Positions 15,560-17,851 of a stretch of DNA of 17,851 nucleotides are shown here, piece after piece (position 1 is the stretch's first letter; each line of letters begins with the position of its first letter). The translations under genes were made by a program, and so were the position numbers. The notes under the pieces are model-generated. The model saw only the letters and a program-made list of their open reading frames with translations. It was not told the DNA's origin and did no database searches. The stretch comes from JAJPHT01 sp035687045 (GTDB lineage Archaea; Thermoplasmatota; SW-10-69-26; JACQPN01; JAJPHT01): contig DASRYU010000106.1 in NCBI GenBank assembly GCA_035687045.1, positions 1 to 17,851 on the forward strand. The letters run 5' to 3'.

Positions 15560-17509
15560 ATGGCCTGGCGGCATGCAACGGACGGGGCGTCGACCTCCGC
15601 GGTCGGTCTCATCATCGCGGCGGCCACCTTCGGCGTCGCGTTCACCGCCGCGAACCTCATGGTGGAGAAGCCCGCGGGCATGGACCACCGCGCCACGCAC
15701 CTCGACAGCGCCGCCGTGACGGCGCTGGAGGTCATCGTGTCCCAGCCGGGGCGCGCCGCCAACGGCGCGGCGTGGACCGTGGACCCGGACCTCATGGACC
15801 GCTTCGGCCTCGCCCGCGCGGGGCAGGAGAACTTCCTCGACTACGTGAAGATCAAGGCGATGCGCAACGGCACCATGAGGCACGCGGAGAACAACGCGCC
15901 CGACTACGAGGACGTGCGCCTCGCGCTCGGCCTCACGGGTGGCGACTTCCACCTGCGCACGTACCCGGTCATCCCCAGCTTCGAGGACCCGCGCTGGACA
16001 AAGGAGAACCACGGGCGCGTCGCCTACATCGCCCACTACGACAGCCCCTCCGGCCAGCTCACGCTCACCTCCTGGGCGAACCTCACGCCCAACGGCCGCG
16101 TCAACGTCACGCTCGCGATCCGCAACGACGCGCCGACGCCGCAGATCTACCTCGCGAGCGTCGGCATCGGGAACAACGCGACCAAGGCGGTCATCGCGAC
16201 CGACGACCGCCACACGAAGCTTCTCCAGCCCGGCGAGGTCCAGAGCGTCTCGACGGTCTTCCCCAAGATGGCGTTCTCGCCCAGCGTCACCGCCGCCCGC
16301 ATCGAGGTGAACGACGCGTACGGGAACACGCTCGTCCAGCCCTACTGGCTCACCACGCCGGCGCCCACCGGCACCGACCAGGCGTGGGCCCCGCTCCTCA
16401 CCGCGGGCAGCATGTACTTCCGCGTGGGCGAGACGGTCAACTTCAGCGCCGACCACTACCGCGGCGACGGCCAGCGCACCAGCGGCTCCGACGGCAGCCG
16501 CTCCGCCCAGCTCGTGCTCATCGGCCCGTCCGGATCCGTCCTCGTCAACCAGTCGATCACGCTGCCCAGGAACGGCCCCTACAACTTCACGTGCACGAGC
16601 CTCTGCGCCGCCGAAGGCACCTACCGCGCCATCCTGTGGAGGACGACCACGACCGGCAGCACGACGACGCTCCACTACAACGCCACCGACGTCGTCCACG
16701 TCTCCAGCAGCGCGCTCTTCCAGGAGCGCGGCGTCATCTCCGCCGTCGCCACGAAGGAGAGGGAGATCCTCGCCAGCCTCTCGCGCGGATTCAACAACCG
16801 CATCTACGACGCGACGACGGACCCCGACGGCGACATCTTCGCCGACACGTCGCACCTGCGCGAGCTCCCCGACCTGCTCTCGCGCTACGGCACGCTCGTC
16901 GTGGGCTCGGAAGTGAAGCAGAACGCGCTCAACTCCGCCCAGATCAAGTGGGGCATCGCGAGCTGGGTCCAGAACGGCGGCAACCTCATCGTGCTCGGCA
17001 CGCACAAGGTGCAGTCGCGCTGGCTCGAGCCCGTCTACCACGCGGCGCAGGTGAACGCCAACGGCGGCATCGGCACGCCCGACCCGACGCACCCCGTGCT
17101 CTCGACGCCCAACAAGCTCGACTACCAGCGCTACCTCGACCGGGGCCGCGCCTGGGACATCAACAACGGCGCGCCCTTCACGCACGTCCTCAGCCGCGGC
17201 GCCGGCGCCGGCGGCAACAGCATGCAGGACACGCTCGCCATCGCCGCGCCGGGCGCCTACAACGACGGCACCGTCGTGCTCACGAGCTACATGCCCGGAA
17301 GCCTCACCGAGCCGCAGGACGACCTGGAGGCGAAGCGCTTCCTCCACAACCTCCTCAGCCAGAGCTACAACATGCTCTTCCTCGACTACGGCCCCCCCAT
17401 CCCCGACAAGACGCCGGTCGGCAGCGCGCAACGCCTCGTCGCCGTCCCGCACCCGAGCGTCCCCAACGCCGTCGTCGAGGTGCGCATCGTGATGTACACG
17501 TGGAGCTGA
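15560..17509 (+). CDS. Membrane-anchored surface protein with probable Rossmann-like C-terminal domain
   Basis: A 649-residue protein. The N-terminus MAWRHATDG/ASTSAVGLIIAAATFGVAF has the same leader-plus-helix design as its neighbours (helix about 12-32). Residues 40-340 look like extracellular beta-rich domains with several N-x-S/T sequons, and Cys345/Cys349 form a CTSLC pair. From about 443 the sequence changes character: YGTLVVGSEV, then a helix, then WVQNGGNLIVLGTHK, with a later DDLEAKRFLHNLLSQ helix. This resembles the class I glutamine-amidotransferase-like fold seen in DUF4350/ThuA-type domains, but no catalytic Cys is evident, so a binding role is more likely. The end VVEVRIVMYTWS recalls pilin-like C-termini. 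ATG 15560 fits the TATA spacing. It closes the locus; no gene follows. Confidence 0.75.
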   Translation: MAWRHATDGASTSAVGLIIAAATFGVAFTAANLMVEKPAGMDHRATHLDSAAVTALEVIVSQPGRAANGAAWTVDPDLMDRFGLARAGQENFLDYVKIKAMRNGTMRHAENNAPDYEDVRLALGLTGGDFHLRTYPVIPSFEDPRWTKENHGRVAYIAHYDSPSGQLTLTSWANLTPNGRVNVTLAIRNDAPTPQIYLASVGIGNNATKAVIATDDRHTKLLQPGEVQSVSTVFPKMAFSPSVTAARIEVNDAYGNTLVQPYWLTTPAPTGTDQAWAPLLTAGSMYFRVGETVNFSADHYRGDGQRTSGSDGSRSAQLVLIGPSGSVLVNQSITLPRNGPYNFTCTSLCAAEGTYRAILWRTTTTGSTTTLHYNATDVVHVSSSALFQERGVISAVATKEREILASLSRGFNNRIYDATTDPDGDIFADTSHLRELPDLLSRYGTLVVGSEVKQNALNSAQIKWGIASWVQNGGNLIVLGTHKVQSRWLEPVYHAAQVNANGGIGTPDPTHPVLSTPNKLDYQRYLDRGRAWDINNGAPFTHVLSRGAGAGGNSMQDTLAIAAPGAYNDGTVVLTSYMPGSLTEPQDDLEAKRFLHNLLSQSYNMLFLDYGPPIPDKTPVGSAQRLVAVPHPSVPNAVVEVRIVMYTWS

Positions 17510-17517
17510 GCGGCGAC

Positions 17518-17629
17518 GTGCCGGGTGCCGGGTGCCGGGTGCCGGGTTCCTGGTTCCTGGTTGCTGGTTCCTGGTTGCTGGTTCCTGGTTGCTGGTTCCT
17601 GGTTGCTGGTTCCTGGTTCCTGGTTGCTG
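17518..17629 (+). repeat. Heptamer tandem array: 4x GTGCCGG then 12x GTTSCTG
   Basis: Sixteen uninterrupted 7-base units starting nine bases after the last stop codon. The first four (17518-17545) are GTGCCGG. The next twelve (17546-17629) are GTTCCTG or GTTGCTG in the order C C G C G C G C G C C G for the variable base. The strict period across two unit types suggests one array that changed by local copying. It creates spurious open frames on both strands. Confidence 0.95.
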
Positions 17630-17656
17630 GACCCAGGTTCGGCGTGCAGGTCGCAC

Positions 17657-17733
17657 TCACCTGCGACTCACCTGCGACTCACCTGCGACTCACCTGCGAC
17701 TCACCTGCGACGCACCTGCGACGCACCTGCGCG
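17657..17733 (+). repeat. 11-bp tandem array (TCACCTGCGAC)
   Basis: Five exact TCACCTGCGAC units (17657-17711), one GCACCTGCGAC (17712-17722) and a last diverged unit GCACCTGCGCG (17723-17733). There is no coding potential of note. Confidence 0.95.
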
Positions 17734-17741
17734 GCAGGTGC
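17723..17741 (+). repeat. Inverted repeat at the end of the 11-bp array
   Basis: GCACCTGC and GCAGGTGC pair perfectly (8 bp) around a GCG loop. It could act as a hairpin in RNA or DNA. There is no T-tract, so it is not a convincing terminator. Confidence 0.7.
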
Positions 17742-17809
17742 TGGGCAGGTGCCCGGCACGTGCGCCGCCGCGAACCGCGCTTGCGCGCTCCGCGCCCGTC
17801 GCGACCCGC

Positions 17810-17851
17810 ACTCGGCACTCGGCACTCGGCACTCGGCACTCGGCACTCGGC
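17810..17851 (+). repeat. Heptamer tandem array: 6x ACTCGGC, reaching the window edge
   Basis: Six exact 7-base units, and the array continues beyond the window. On the opposite strand the unit reads GTGCCGA, one base from the GTGCCGG units at 17518, so the two heptamer arrays are inverted relative to each other. Positions 17742-17809 between arrays hold GC-rich sequence with no recognisable feature. Confidence 0.93.

Noticed and set aside
17723..17741. Intrinsic terminator for the last gene
   Set aside because: The hairpin is perfect but has no T-run, and it is best explained as part of the tandem repeat edge.
17518..17851. Possible CRISPR array
   Set aside because: The units are 7 or 11 bases, contiguous and without spacers, and no cas genes are near.

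Overview
This 17.9 kb window looks like chromosomal DNA from a GC-rich archaeon, probably a euryarchaeal or Thermoplasmatota-type lineage known from metagenomes. The archaeal call rests on an archaellum/pilus-type secretion ATPase with T2SF membrane partners, pilin N-termini of the archaeal class III type, and TATA-like boxes placed 28-30 bases before likely leaderless start codons. The phylum is inference.

Layout. The left end holds the probable start of a divergent minus-strand gene (1-41) and a two-repeat TSUP-family anion transporter (71-847). Positions 850-1260 form a rearranged tRNA region. It has an intact tRNA-Arg(TCT) at 1071-1144, an upstream near-identical but interrupted tRNA-Arg(TCG) copy at 894-1014 with a strongly structured insertion, and a 46-bp perfect duplication of the tRNA 3' end. 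Positions 1395-17509 carry nine co-oriented genes that appear to form one surface-appendage or secretion locus. Positions 17510-17851 have no gene and are filled by short tandem repeats (7-bp, 11-bp, 7-bp).

How the genes fit together. The tightly packed unit 1395-9172 encodes two pilin-like proteins, a FlaI/TadA-type ATPase, a four-TM T2SF protein resembling the first half of FlaJ, an 827-residue protein whose C-terminus resembles the second half of FlaJ, and a further small anchored protein. Three more genes follow, each behind its own TATA-like box: a 1688-residue propeller/FG-GAP surface protein, a 380-residue paralogue sharing its N-terminal domain and C-terminal motif, and a 649-residue anchored protein with a probable Rossmann-like C-terminal domain. 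All six non-core proteins begin with a short charged segment, a D-x-G (once D-S) motif and one hydrophobic helix. This suggests that one prepilin peptidase, not encoded here, processes all of them and that the ATPase/T2SF platform assembles or secretes them. The layout recalls haloarchaeal loci in which a TadA-like ATPase and T2SF gene sit beside several uncharacterised anchored proteins. That resemblance is from memory and was not searched.

The least familiar parts are the expanded 827-residue platform protein, the giant propeller-bearing pilin-like protein, and the interrupted tRNA copy.
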